64,000 bases of DNA from Gammaproteobacteria bacterium UBA2679 (GTDB lineage: Bacteria > Pseudomonadota > Gammaproteobacteria > Pseudomonadales > Oleiphilaceae). The translations under genes and the position numbers were made by a program. The DNA is taken from contig DEMD01000001.1 of NCBI GenBank assembly GCA_002354735.1, positions 1 to 64,000 on the forward strand. The letters are read 5' to 3'. The first letter of the stretch is position 1; each line of letters starts with the position of its first letter. Below the pieces are notes generated by a model that was not told where the DNA came from, ran no database searches, and was given only the letters and a program-made list of their open reading frames with translations. Below are positions 1 through 8,366 of this stretch, in pieces.

Positions 1-354
1 ATTAACCAGACGGGACACTAGCGCAATGAAAGATTCTACTCGTTTACTCTCAATATCTTCGACTGTGTGAAGCTTAAGGTGCCTGCGATACTTTCCGTTG
101 CCCGCCAGGCTGCACTCTGCATCAGGCAAAGTTGCGCCGTGGCTGAACTCGATCGATACATGTTTGGCGTACGAAAAAATACCACAGAACGGCGACCCCG
201 CTATGGAGAAGAGAATGCCGCCATATTTAACTTCCTCTGCAACATCGGGGTTCGCCGCCAGCGCCAGCTGACGAAGCTTGTCTGCGATGGCGAAGTGTTC
301 TTCGTTCAGACTGCGAATGTCATTCAGCAGCGTCTCGATTCGTTCTGTAGTCAC
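1..354 (-). CDS. DUF1801-family protein, 3' end cut by window edge
   Basis: The minus strand from a GTG at 354 reads open for 118 codons to the left edge, so the C-terminus is missing. The translation has the DUF1801 (YdhG/YjbR-like) pattern: an N-terminal helical part, then EEVKYGGILFS, FSYAKHVSIEFSHG and GNGKYRRHLKLH. The GTG start is preceded by AAGGA about eight bases upstream, and no ATG lies in this frame before it. It sits 34 bp downstream of the DUF488 gene and is probably co-transcribed with it. The family fold resembles iron-chaperone/frataxin-like proteins, but the biochemical role is unknown. The family call rests on recognised motifs; the start is fairly secure. Confidence 0.75.
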   Translation of the reverse strand, partial: MTTERIETLLNDIRSLNEEHFAIADKLRQLALAANPDVAEEVKYGGILFSIAGSPFCGIFSYAKHVSIEFSHGATLPDAECSLAGNGKYRRHLKLHTVEDIESKRVESFIALVSRLVN

Positions 355-388
355 GTTGGCGTCCTTGCGAGTGGTGGTGCTCAGTAAC

Positions 389-736
389 TCAGCCCAGCTT
401 CTCGAGGTACTCTTTCAGCACATGAGCATGATTGTGCTGCTCATCTTTTGCACCATAGAGAAGGACAAGGTTCTTCTGACTTACCTCTTCGAGATGGGCT
501 TTCGCTACTGACTTATTATCGCTGAGCTCACTCATGTATTTCTTTCTGAAATCGCCCCACTTCTCGGGATCATGATCGAACCACTTTCGAAGATCGTCGC
601 TTGGCGCAAGATCTTTCCAGTGACCGTCAAGATCAACTTCGTCCTTGGAAACGCCGCGTGGCCACAGACGATCTACGAGTGCGTGATAGCCCTGCGGTAG
701 GTCATTATCATAGATTCGATGGATCTTGATGTTCAT
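389..736 (-). CDS. DUF488 family protein
   Basis: A 115-residue protein with the DUF488 (YeaO-like) signature: an N-terminal IHRIYD, VDRLWPRGVSK near residue 25, WFDHDPEKW in the middle and a C-terminal LVLLYGAKDEQHNHAHVLKEYL. The ATG at 736 was chosen because it starts directly at the domain and has AGGAGC ahead of it; an in-frame ATG 63 bases upstream would add an unrelated tail overlapping the next gene. It lies between the isochorismatase-like gene (59 bp upstream) and the DUF1801 gene (34 bp downstream), so the three look like one minus-strand unit. No enzymatic function is established for this family. Confidence 0.85.
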   Translation of the reverse strand: MNIKIHRIYDNDLPQGYHALVDRLWPRGVSKDEVDLDGHWKDLAPSDDLRKWFDHDPEKWGDFRKKYMSELSDNKSVAKAHLEEVSQKNLVLLYGAKDEQHNHAHVLKEYLEKLG

Positions 737-795
737 GGGTGCTCCTGCGGCTGTCTTCGTCAGTCTTGCTGCATGCTGGGGGCGAACCAGTCTCT

Positions 796-1371
796 TCAAA
801 CGCGCCTGTATAATGGTGGAAGGAAGTTTAATGCTTCTGGCGTGCTAATGACCGACGCGTACTCTCCGTCCAGATTGGCTAGCGACATGGCGTGCACCTC
901 TTCGGCAGATCGATAAACGCCTGAATAGTCTGTTTTCGCAAAGGTGAAGGTCGCGTCCGAAACAACGAAAGTATCGAACCCCAGGTTCCCGGCCGTACGA
1001 ACTGTCGCCTCCACCGAGTTGCTGGTACTCACACCCACGTGGATAAGCCGCCGAATATCGCGCACATGAAGCCAGCGCTCCAGGCCAGTGTGAACATAAG
1101 CATCGGGCACATTTTTCTCTACAACATGCTCACCAGTAATAGGCAAAAGTTCGGGCTGGAACTCGGCACCGGGTTGACCGGCCCAAAATGGAGAGCTGGG
1201 CTCGCGCGAAATATGCCGAACATGAACGATCGGCCAATCTGCCCGCCGCCACGCAGACAGCAGGATCTGGATGTTACTTTCCGCATCGGGATTGTTCCGT
1301 TCACCTGCTTCTGAACCGCTCATGCCTTGCTGCATATCTATGATTACAAGAGTTGTGACCTGTTTCTCCAT
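796..1371 (-). CDS. Isochorismatase-like cysteine-hydrolase family protein with Ser in place of the nucleophile Cys
   Basis: A 191-residue isochorismatase-fold protein. The first catalytic Asp (D12 in LVIIDMQQG) and the Lys (K86 in VVEKNVPDAY) are present. In the third motif, GVSTSNSVEAT, the position that normally holds the nucleophilic Cys is Ser119 (codon TCG). Family members with Cys hydrolyse amides such as nicotinamide or ureidoacrylate, whereas members lacking it (EntB is an example) work on isochorismate by another route. The substrate here cannot be read from sequence. It is the first gene of a likely three-gene minus-strand unit with DUF488 and DUF1801. Confidence 0.88.
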   Translation of the reverse strand: MEKQVTTLVIIDMQQGMSGSEAGERNNPDAESNIQILLSAWRRADWPIVHVRHISREPSSPFWAGQPGAEFQPELLPITGEHVVEKNVPDAYVHTGLERWLHVRDIRRLIHVGVSTSNSVEATVRTAGNLGFDTFVVSDATFTFAKTDYSGVYRSAEEVHAMSLANLDGEYASVISTPEALNFLPPLYRRV

Positions 1372-1551
1372 AAGCTGTGCACTCGGCTTCGGTTTCGTAT
1401 GCCGCTCGGCTTAAGCTAGCCTTGCGTCGAAGAAAAGCTGCTTTGCCAGAAATTGAGGATATGATCGCGTATAAAATCATGATTATCCAGACTCTTCCGC
1501 TTCGACGTTGAAACCGCTACCCTGCCCGTCCACTTCAAGGATGAGGTATTC

Positions 1552-1999
1552 ATGGCAGTTCATGACCACGGCTATAAACAGCTGTTTTCACATCCGGAGA
1601 TGGTGCGAGATCTCCTGCTCGGTTTCGTGACGATTACTCGCCAACCTTATCGTCTGGCTCGATCAGGATCGGCAAGCGGACCTGGTAAGAGCCTTCAATG
1701 AGTGGATTGGGCGTTTACTGATCAGAAATAAGGTAGAAGGCGTCGAGCTGGAATCAATTCGGAACCTTACGGAGATGCACAGCATGTTAAATGAACGAAG
1801 CAACAACTGGGGCCGGGCTTATATTGAGCAAGGCATTGAGCTCGGCGAAGCGCGGACCCTCAAGCGGCAGTTGACTCGACGATTTGGTGTGCTGCCGCAA
1901 TGGGCCGTAGAGCGGGTCGATGGAGCCAAAGGCGAGCAACTCGAGCAGTGGCTGGATCTGGTCCTCGACGCAGATTCACTCGAACAGGTCTTTGACTGA
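1552..1999 (+). pseudogene. Rpn-family (PD-(D/E)XK) recombination-promoting nuclease, internally deleted
   Basis: From the ATG at 1552 the sequence reads MAVHDHGYKQLFSHPEMVRD then LLLGFV, the usual N-terminus of Rpn/transposase-31 proteins (about 300 residues). Near 1630-1640 homology jumps to another frame that runs from 1640 to the stop at 1999. That second part includes IVWLDQDRQADLVRAFNEWI and a DUF4351-like tail (LTRRFGVLP..LEQWLDLVLDA). The middle of the gene, with the nuclease core, is missing, so the gene is dead. Rpn genes are typically carried in variable chromosomal regions, which suits the surroundings. Confidence 0.75.
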
Positions 2000-2053
2000 T
2001 CATCACCCAGGTCGTCGCCCCGCGCCTCGGCGAAATTGACACGAGCCTCATCA

Positions 2054-3562
2054 TCACACTTCGCTTGTCGAGGCTCTCAGGCGGCCCGCCGTGCGAGTTA
2101 ATGCCTTCAGCGCGTTTATAACCGCCTCGGTCATAGGCGCTTCCATCCTCCAGGACCAGTTGGTCTCATTGACCACCCCAGGTAGATTCATTCTTGCCTC
2201 GGAACCCAGGTTGAGAACGTCCTGCATAGGGATGACGACTGTATGGGCTCGTGTCCGCATCGCGGTTAACATGAGACGCCAGGGGGGACTCAAGTCCATA
2301 TCACTTTGTGAGTCCTGCCAATAACGTTCCAGAAACTGGCGCTTCTCATCGCTCAGACTGTCATACCACCCCATCGTGGTATCAGTATCGTGCGTGCCAG
2401 TGTAAACGACCGCATTGTCGTCAACTGCTTCAGGCAAATGGTTATTCGGGGATAGATCCAGTCCAAAGCCATACTGTAGAACTCGAATGCCAGGGATCTT
2501 GTTATCGAGGCGCAGTTTGTCGACAGCTTCTGTGATGATGCCGATATCTTCTGCGATCAGTCGTATCGGCCCGAGCGCGTCGTAAATGGCATCAAAAAAC
2601 GCCTGACCCGGCCCTTCGATCCATGCGCCATCGCCTGGCTTTGATGGATCGGAGATCGACCAGAAGGACTCCAATGCTCTGAAATGGTCCACCCGTATGA
2701 GGTCGAATAACGATGTCAGACGCCGGATACGGCTTACCCACCATTGGTACCGATCGGCGGCATGGTTTGACCATTCATAAGTGGGCATGCCCCAGTTTTG
2801 GGGTTCACCCCCGAAGAAGTCATCGGGCGGGACGCCGGCGTACGACTTGATCGCTCGGGTATTCGGGTCGAGCGAAAAGAGTTCAGGATTGGCCCAAACA
2901 TCACAGCTTTCATAGCCGACATAGATAGGTGCATCGCCGACGAGTTCCACCTTATGGTCGTGGGCGCATGCACGGAGTTCAGACCACTGTCGATCGAACT
3001 CATACTGACAGAAACACCAGAATTCATGTTGTTCTGTGAACGATTGTTTGGCGGTACGAAGTGCCACTGGATCGCGCTGGGCAAGATCCTGAGGCCAGTC
3101 ATACCAGCGAACGGTGCCATAATGATCCGCCAAAGCATGAAACAAGGCGTAATCATCCAGCCAAGCTTCCTCTTGCGCCTTGAACGTTTCGAGGGCCTTG
3201 AGATTGCCCTTATTTTTCCGAAACTCCTGAAAGGATCGTTGAAGTAAACGTTGTTTCAAGCGGCGGCTTACATGAATATCCGAAGCTCTTTCCTTAAACG
3301 AAGGCCTGCCCTCACTTGAAAGGTCGTGCAATTCGGCGGTATCGATCAATGCTGGATCGCCCGCCATCGCGGATGTTGACGAATACGGGCTACCCACAGC
3401 ATCCGGCGGACCGACTGGAAGCATCTGCCAAACAGATTGTCCAGCCGATGCCAGCTGCCTTATGAATTCCTGCGAAGCTGCGCCGATATTGCCGATGCCG
3501 TCGGCGCTGGGGAGGGAGGATGGATGCAGCAGGATTCCGGATCTTCGGGGCGAGGTATCCAA
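2054..3562 (-). CDS. malQ: 4-alpha-glucanotransferase (amylomaltase, GH77)
   Basis: A 502-residue GH77 enzyme that transfers alpha-1,4-glucan segments between maltodextrins in the cytoplasm. The N-terminus (RRSGILLHPSSLPS, IGNIG) and the conserved SPYSSTSAMAGDPALID are present. The catalytic residues are visible: Asp292 in IRVDHFRALESFW (nucleophile), Glu338 in LIAEDIG (acid/base) and Asp392 in YTGTHDTDTTMGW (transition-state stabiliser). Length is close to bacterial MalQ. The start is a TTG at 3562, preceded by AAGGAG at a rather long 11-base spacing; no better start exists in frame. No other glycogen or maltose gene is nearby, so it stands alone. Confidence 0.95.
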   Translation of the reverse strand: MDTSPRRSGILLHPSSLPSADGIGNIGAASQEFIRQLASAGQSVWQMLPVGPPDAVGSPYSSTSAMAGDPALIDTAELHDLSSEGRPSFKERASDIHVSRRLKQRLLQRSFQEFRKNKGNLKALETFKAQEEAWLDDYALFHALADHYGTVRWYDWPQDLAQRDPVALRTAKQSFTEQHEFWCFCQYEFDRQWSELRACAHDHKVELVGDAPIYVGYESCDVWANPELFSLDPNTRAIKSYAGVPPDDFFGGEPQNWGMPTYEWSNHAADRYQWWVSRIRRLTSLFDLIRVDHFRALESFWSISDPSKPGDGAWIEGPGQAFFDAIYDALGPIRLIAEDIGIITEAVDKLRLDNKIPGIRVLQYGFGLDLSPNNHLPEAVDDNAVVYTGTHDTDTTMGWYDSLSDEKRQFLERYWQDSQSDMDLSPPWRLMLTAMRTRAHTVVIPMQDVLNLGSEARMNLPGVVNETNWSWRMEAPMTEAVINALKALTRTAGRLRASTSEV

Positions 3563-3800
3563 AAGAAGGGTAGCTCCTTGTCAAATGGTGGGGAGAGGCG
3601 GGTAGTTGTACTCAGTACCATACAGATTTGCCCCGTGAACTGAACCTATACGAGTGATTTCTTCTGATGGCCGCAATGCCAGAGTGGGCTAAAAGATGAG
3701 CGCGTTAGAGCCAGAAAGTCTTATCGGCCGCGATGCTGGCAGCGTATTGTTTAAACAGTAGTTCCGTAAACGAACCGAGGTTCTCTCGAGGAGTTTTCCC
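3563..3800. other. Intergenic region between divergent genes
   Basis: 238 bases between the minus-strand malQ and the plus-strand membrane protein. It must hold both promoters. The only clear element is GAGGAG just before the ATG at 3801. No convincing sigma-70 pair, repeat or RNA gene was recognised. Confidence 0.4.
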
Positions 3801-4340
3801 ATGAAACGTATGTACTACATCGCAGCTGATCTCGAACGGGTGGCTTCGGTGTCGGAAGACCTGCACGCTAACGGCATCACTGATGCGCAATTCAATGTCG
3901 TCAGTGCAAACGAAGGTGCGCTCGACGAACAACACATACACGGCGCGAATTTTATTCGGCGTCTGGACATCATTCACTCGATGGAGCGAGGACTGCTAGG
4001 CGGTATGCTGCTCGGCGTGGTGATCGTACTCTGTCTGCAGTTCTTCACTGCCTTTGGCACGACGATGGGCCTTGGGATTCAGGCTGCGATCGTATTGTTC
4101 TTCAGTTGCGCCGGCACCTGGATTGGTGGGATGGGCGGTATAGGCACTGAAAACTACAAGATTCGCCCGTTTCACGATGCGGTTGCCGAAGGCAAACTGC
4201 TGTTGATGGTCGATGTTCCCAGAAAGCTCGAACCGACAATTCGCAAACTTATGACCAAGCGTCATCGCGACGTCAGACTGGCGGGTGTTGGCTCATCGTT
4301 CAACAACCCCTTTGCGCAGACTGAAAAGCTGGCGCACTAG
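3801..4340 (+). CDS. Small inner-membrane protein with soluble N- and C-terminal parts
   Basis: A 179-residue protein of no assigned function. Residues 1-60 are soluble and start MKRMYYIAADLERVASV, resembling the small alpha/beta domain in front of DUF1269-like membrane proteins. Two Gly-rich hydrophobic segments follow (about residues 66-86 and 90-114, GLLGGMLLGVVIVL and CAGTWIGGMGGIG), then a 65-residue soluble tail. The region GTENYKIRPFHDAVAEGKLLLMVDV looks like a second small beta-alpha-beta unit. GAGGAG precedes the ATG at good spacing. It is transcribed alone and ends at a strong hairpin. Similar proteins occur in Pseudomonas and relatives, sometimes linked to stress; no function is claimed here. 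Confidence 0.75.
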   Translation: MKRMYYIAADLERVASVSEDLHANGITDAQFNVVSANEGALDEQHIHGANFIRRLDIIHSMERGLLGGMLLGVVIVLCLQFFTAFGTTMGLGIQAAIVLFFSCAGTWIGGMGGIGTENYKIRPFHDAVAEGKLLLMVDVPRKLEPTIRKLMTKRHRDVRLAGVGSSFNNPFAQTEKLAH

Positions 4341-4346
4341 CTGTGA

Positions 4347-4374
4347 GGTGCTGACCGCATGAGCGGTCAGCACC
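4347..4374. terminator. Perfect 12-bp hairpin after the membrane-protein gene
   Basis: GGTGCTGACCGC and GCGGTCAGCACC form a perfect 12-bp stem around a 4-base ATGA loop, starting seven bases after the stop codon at 4340. There is no run of T on either side, so it is not a textbook intrinsic terminator. It may block transcription or stabilise the 3' end between converging genes. Confidence 0.5.
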
Positions 4375-4648
4375 CAGGATGGGATGCTCCCGCAGTAAAT
4401 CTCCAAAGTCTGCGGCTGACTGACTCGGCGTTTCCTCCATAGGCAGATGAGTGACATCCTGATAAACCACCAAACGTGATCCGGCGATCTCCTCATGAAA
4501 ACGATGGGCATTCTCTACCGGAGAATATTTGTCTTCCTCTCCCCACAGAATGAGCGCTGGCACCTGAACTTGGGGAATCAACGCACTATTCTCGTCGAGC
4601 CTCGCCTTGACCCGTTGGGTGAAGGATTCGCGCTTGCCATCGAGTGTC
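4375..4648 (-). pseudogene. Diverged copy of the 3' end of the downstream-coordinate alpha/beta hydrolase
   Basis: This stretch aligns without gaps to 5589-5862, the last ~90 codons of the intact hydrolase gene, at a constant offset of 1214 bases and roughly 85-90% identity by eye. It still encodes VKARLDENSALIP, ILWGEEDKYSPVENAHRFH and VVYQDVTHLPMEE, including the Asp and His of the catalytic triad. It lacks the N-terminal half and the nucleophile Ser. Homology stops abruptly near 4648. The reading frame continues past the normal stop to 4300. It cannot encode an active hydrolase. Confidence 0.8.
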
Positions 4649-4723
4649 CAGGTATGGCGACGATCTGAAGGCGCACGTTCAGTTCTCTTAGAAGAGATCC
4701 TGGGTGCGGCATGATGAGCACTA

Positions 4724-5395
4724 TCATGTGGATTTTCTGGTGGGATGTGAGGGACCTTTTGCGTTGGCTGAGCGTAACCGGAGGACCCTTTCCCGTTCTC
4801 GCTCCAACTCTCGTTTGAGCTCTTCTTCGCTAGGGAGTTTGGTAAGGTACTTGGAGGCAAAGAGTTGCTTGCTCTCATTCAGCACCGAGTATTTGGCGAC
4901 AGTGTTGTTGCGCTCACTGCAGAGGATCAAACCAGTGGTGGGATTGTCGTCAGCACGGCGCTCGAGATCACTCTCCTGATACGTTTTGTCCTGCAGGTTT
5001 AGAAAGTCGAGTATGTATGGGTCTCGCAGGTAGCCCTGCGGTGACTCTACCAGCTCTGCTGTTTTTTCTTGCGCCTCTCGCTCGACGAGTTGCTTATCCC
5101 GACTGGCTAACAGCCGCTCGTAGTAGAGAACACCGAGCTGGCGTTCCAGGCGCGGGCGCTCCAGTTCTGTGTGGCCGCTTCCGTGGCATACCATTCCCGC
5201 GCGATAGGATTCTCAACCCGAATAAGGCTTCGGTAATGTGTCCAGCTCAATTTGAGACGCAGTGCGTCGCGATTTCGGAACGTGAGATAGAACTGCCGCA
5301 TATTACGCAAGTTGGTCACATCAAAGCCTTTGCCAAAATACTTTTGCAGCCGCTTCGAAAGATGACTCAGCTGCTTTTTGCCGTACTTTGCTCGC
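4724..5395 (-). pseudogene. YhcG/DUF1016 family nuclease, frameshifted and lacking its catalytic core
   Basis: Pieces of one DUF1016 protein lie in different minus frames. The first is YGKKQLSHLSKRLQKYFGKGF with NLRNMRQFYLTFRNRDALR, then LSWTHYRSLIRVENPIAREW up to about 5150. After a frameshift comes RQLGVLYYERLLASRDKQ through YILDFLNLQDKTYQESDLE. It joins directly to ADDNPTTGLILCSERNNTV and LFASKYLTKLPSEEELKREL. The usual segment with the PD-(D/E)XK core (about 80-90 residues) is absent at that joint. The remnant lies between the two copies of the hydrolase 3' end. The stretch 5396-5588 beyond it was not recognised. Confidence 0.8.
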
Positions 5396-5588
5396 TATAG
5401 AACGAGGTGGGTCGGAGTTTCCTTGTAGCATATGGATTCGTTTCCACTCCGTCGATAGTGCGCCTCGCCCCATATACGGGCATACGGGCCAGCCCGTCTT
5501 CCGAACAGATGTTTGTTGTTCCCGACGTTCCGCTGACCATGTCCTTGGATCTTCTCCAAAGGCATATTCCCGACTCGCTACGCAGCTT

Positions 5589-6506
5589 TTACAGGGGGTG
5601 CTCGCGCAGAAAACCTTCAAAGTCAGTCGCTGACTGGCGCGGCACTTCTTCCATCGGGAGATGAGCGACATCCTGATAAACCACCAAACGTGATCCGGCG
5701 ATGTCCTCATGAAAACGATAGGCATTCTTTACCGGAAAATACTTGTCTTCCTCTCCCCACAGAATGAGCGCTGGCACCTGAACCTGGGGAATCAACGCAC
5801 TGTCCTGGTCGAGCCTCGCCTTGACCCGTTGGGTGAAGGCTTCGCGCTTGCCATCGAGCGTGGATATTTCGTAGTAGCGGTCTACGAGCTCGTCACTGAT
5901 CAGGTCCTTGTCGTGGTAGATATCCCGCAGACTCGTGGTGAAAGCGAAGCGCGGCAGGTAGCTTGCCATCAGCGTGTCGAACACCGGATACTGCGCGAAT
6001 TGAATGGCTGGCGGCCATGAGTCCTGCGGATAGCCGAGGGCGTTGAGCAGGGTCAGAGTTTGCGTTTGTTCGGGGTGATCGACAGCGAATTGCCAGGCAA
6101 TGCGGCCGCCGAGTGAGTTGCCGGCGATATGAACTTTATCCACGCCCAGCTGCTCGAGAAACGCATGCACGAACCGAACGTCGTCGGCCACTTCATAGGC
6201 AGCCGCTGGATGAGGCTCGGTCAGACCGCTTCCAGGCAAGTCGACCCGGATAACCCTGTAGTGTGGCGCAAGCGAGCTGGCCCACTGATCCCAGGTGTGT
6301 AGCGATGAGCCGGTACCATGGAGCAGCAGAATCGGCTCGCCGCTGCCTTCATCGCGGTAGTGGATCTTCATGCCGGTGACCTGCACAGTCTGTGACTGCG
6401 CGTTACGATACTTGGCTTCGATATCCGTGTGAGAGGCGGGACTGGAACAGCCTGACGCCGGAATGATGAGTGCCAGAACATTCAGCTTTTTGACCAAGCG
6501 AAACAT
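5589..6506 (-). CDS. Lipoprotein alpha/beta hydrolase
   Basis: A 305-residue hydrolase. The start at 6506 (MFRLVKK) is preferred over the ATG ten codons upstream because AGGAGT precedes it and it gives a clean lipoprotein signal peptide ending PASG-C20. The alpha/beta-hydrolase elements are LLLHGTGSS (oxyanion loop, about 61-68), GNSLGG with nucleophile Ser131, Asp254 in WGEEDKYFP and His282 in VAHLPMEE. It is predicted to be anchored in the envelope; its ester or other substrate is unknown. A divergent AraC regulator begins 79 bp away. A diverged copy of the 3' end lies at 4375-4648. Confidence 0.9.
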   Translation of the reverse strand: MFRLVKKLNVLALIIPASGCSSPASHTDIEAKYRNAQSQTVQVTGMKIHYRDEGSGEPILLLHGTGSSLHTWDQWASSLAPHYRVIRVDLPGSGLTEPHPAAAYEVADDVRFVHAFLEQLGVDKVHIAGNSLGGRIAWQFAVDHPEQTQTLTLLNALGYPQDSWPPAIQFAQYPVFDTLMASYLPRFAFTTSLRDIYHDKDLISDELVDRYYEISTLDGKREAFTQRVKARLDQDSALIPQVQVPALILWGEEDKYFPVKNAYRFHEDIAGSRLVVYQDVAHLPMEEVPRQSATDFEGFLREHPL

Positions 6507-6585
6507 GGGCAGAGACTCCTTATATTTACATGTCACTACTGTAAGCAGGGACCAGCCATTTCACGCGTCCGGCGGTAACTGACCC

Positions 6586-7680
6586 ATGTCCTCACGTAAC
6601 ATCACCAGCGCCAGCAGCAAAGCTGGCTCACCCAAGGCCCAGGGCATTTCCTATCATGCCTTTCTGGGCACACTGGCAGCTGCAGTGGACAAGGCGGTGG
6701 TGACGGAAGGCGAGCTCGAGGGGAGCCTGGGGCTCGACCTGCACAGCCTCTCACCCAGCGACCGAGTGCCGGTAGAGCTTGTTCAGCAGCTGTGGGAGCG
6801 GCTTGAAGAGGTTGCCACGACTAGCGACTACGGCTTGATTATCGGCCAGTACATTTCGCCGGACACCAAGGGCCTGCTGGCCAGCTGGGTGAGCCAGTGC
6901 AAGTCGCTGGGCGAAGCCTTGCGTGTGTTCGTGCAGAACTCGGTTTTGATGAGTCAGCTGGAACGCTATTCGTTAAAGGAACGAGACGGGTTTGCCATCA
7001 TGCAGTTCGAAGTGGCGCCTGGCCTGCGACTGCCCATTGCTTACAGGGAAAGGATACTCGCCGCTCAGGTGAGCTGGGCCAAGCATCTCGTCCAGCGACC
7101 CTTGCGCGTCGAGCAGATCCGCTGTGACTGGCCACGGCCGCGTCACTGGCGGGCTTACGATAAGCTGTTCGGACCGGGTGTCATGTTTGACTGTGAAAGC
7201 ACAGAAATCGCCATCGAGGTGGCGGCGCTTGATTTGCCAGTTAGTGGCTCGAATGACTTTCTCAAGAGCCTGCTTTCGGAAACTGCTCGCGAAGCAAAGC
7301 AGCGCCTTTTCCAGACCGGATCGATTCGAGAGCAAGTGAGTCTCATCGTTCGCCATCGTCTACGCGTCTTTCAGGCTTGTCCAACAGTTGAAGAAGCCTG
7401 CAAAAGCCTCGGCATGACTCGGCAGACCCTGTATCGCAAACTGCTGGCAGACGAGACGTCCTACAGCGCGTTGCTTGACGCTGAGCGTAGGGAATTTGCC
7501 GTGGAGCTGGCGCGTAATCTCGCTGTGGACAATGCGGCATTGGCCGAGTCACTGGGGTTTACTGATACCAGCAGCTGTTCCAAGGCCTTCAAGCGCTGGT
7601 TTGGCTTGACTGTTTGGCAGTACAGGCAGCGCTTGAAAATGCCGGGTTCGGAATTGGCTAACGTGCCGTCGCGGTCATAG
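6586..7680 (+). CDS. AraC-family transcriptional regulator (arabinose-binding-like N-terminal domain)
   Basis: A 364-residue regulator. The N-terminal ~240 residues match the ligand-binding domain found in OruR/ArgR-type AraC proteins (YGLIIGQYISPDTKGLLASW, LRLPIAYRERILAAQVSW). The C-terminal ~85 residues hold the two helix-turn-helix motifs: PTVEEACKSLGMTRQTLYRK and then LAESLGFTDTSSCSKAFKRWF. The gene starts 79 bp from the divergently transcribed hydrolase, the classical arrangement for a regulator and its target, so it probably controls that gene in response to a substrate or product. The ligand is unknown. Several upstream ATG/GTG choices are possible; the ATG at 6586 gives a 20-residue tail before the domain. 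Confidence 0.9.
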   Translation: MSSRNITSASSKAGSPKAQGISYHAFLGTLAAAVDKAVVTEGELEGSLGLDLHSLSPSDRVPVELVQQLWERLEEVATTSDYGLIIGQYISPDTKGLLASWVSQCKSLGEALRVFVQNSVLMSQLERYSLKERDGFAIMQFEVAPGLRLPIAYRERILAAQVSWAKHLVQRPLRVEQIRCDWPRPRHWRAYDKLFGPGVMFDCESTEIAIEVAALDLPVSGSNDFLKSLLSETAREAKQRLFQTGSIREQVSLIVRHRLRVFQACPTVEEACKSLGMTRQTLYRKLLADETSYSALLDAERREFAVELARNLAVDNAALAESLGFTDTSSCSKAFKRWFGLTVWQYRQRLKMPGSELANVPSRS

Positions 7681-7793
7681 AGTTCTGCGCGAGATGGCAT
7701 ATAGTTTCCTAGACAAATGGCTTATACGTCTTCACGCCTACGTGAATGGCCGGTTTAGCTTACCAACGAAAACCAAGTCTGTTGACGCGCTTT

Positions 7794-8297
7794 TTAGGCC
7801 ACACCTCGTGCCAGATGCGCAAGGGTTTCCCCTGAAAATCTAAACGAAATACGATCCTCAACGTGCTGCCCGCCAAGCGACCTATAGAAGCTGATGCCTT
7901 GCAGATTCGATGCCTTGACGTTCCAATCCATCCGTCCGCAGCCAGAGTTAAGGGCGTAGTTCGCCGACCATTGAACCAGGAGCCTTCCGACACCGCCGCT
8001 TCGGCAACCGGAGCGGACGTATAGCTCTTTCAAAAGACACTGCCTGCAGTTCTTAGGACCGGACTCCACGAGTGAGTGCATGAGGACCAATGCAGCGAAG
8101 CCCAATACCTGATCATTCTCGTCGAAGGCCACTGGTAAGCAAAGGCCTACCTGCGGAATCAGGTTATCGAGCAGATGGCTTCGCACATCGGCTCGCGAAG
8201 CGGTTGCCGGAGAAACGTAGAAGGCGTGCAGTTCGAGTAGCAGGTCGACCAGCGACTCGTAGTGACTTGGCGCCACTGGTTCTACCGAAATTCGCAT
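7794..8297 (-). CDS. GNAT-family N-acetyltransferase
   Basis: A 167-residue GNAT protein. The acetyl-CoA-binding motif A is LLKELYVRSGCRSGGVGRLL (about residues 89-108), followed by WNVKASNLQGISFYRSLGG, which is motif B. The N-terminus (VAPSHYESLVDLLLELHAFY) matches acetyltransferases acting on small metabolites or amines, but the acceptor substrate cannot be inferred. AAAGG lies about ten bases before the ATG. It is the last of a run of separate small minus-strand genes and is 69 bp from the upstream cupin gene. Confidence 0.88.
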   Translation of the reverse strand: MRISVEPVAPSHYESLVDLLLELHAFYVSPATASRADVRSHLLDNLIPQVGLCLPVAFDENDQVLGFAALVLMHSLVESGPKNCRQCLLKELYVRSGCRSGGVGRLLVQWSANYALNSGCGRMDWNVKASNLQGISFYRSLGGQHVEDRISFRFSGETLAHLARGVA

Positions 8298-8366
8298 TAC
8301 TGACGGGCCTTTAGGGGCGAGTTGAATAGCCTAGCGTTTGTCCGCTTCCGGCGCTTGTTGACTAAT

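Noticed and set aside
67..387. Plus-strand open frame at the left end
   Set aside because: It is the antisense of the DUF1801 gene, whose minus-strand translation has clear family motifs and a Shine-Dalgarno.
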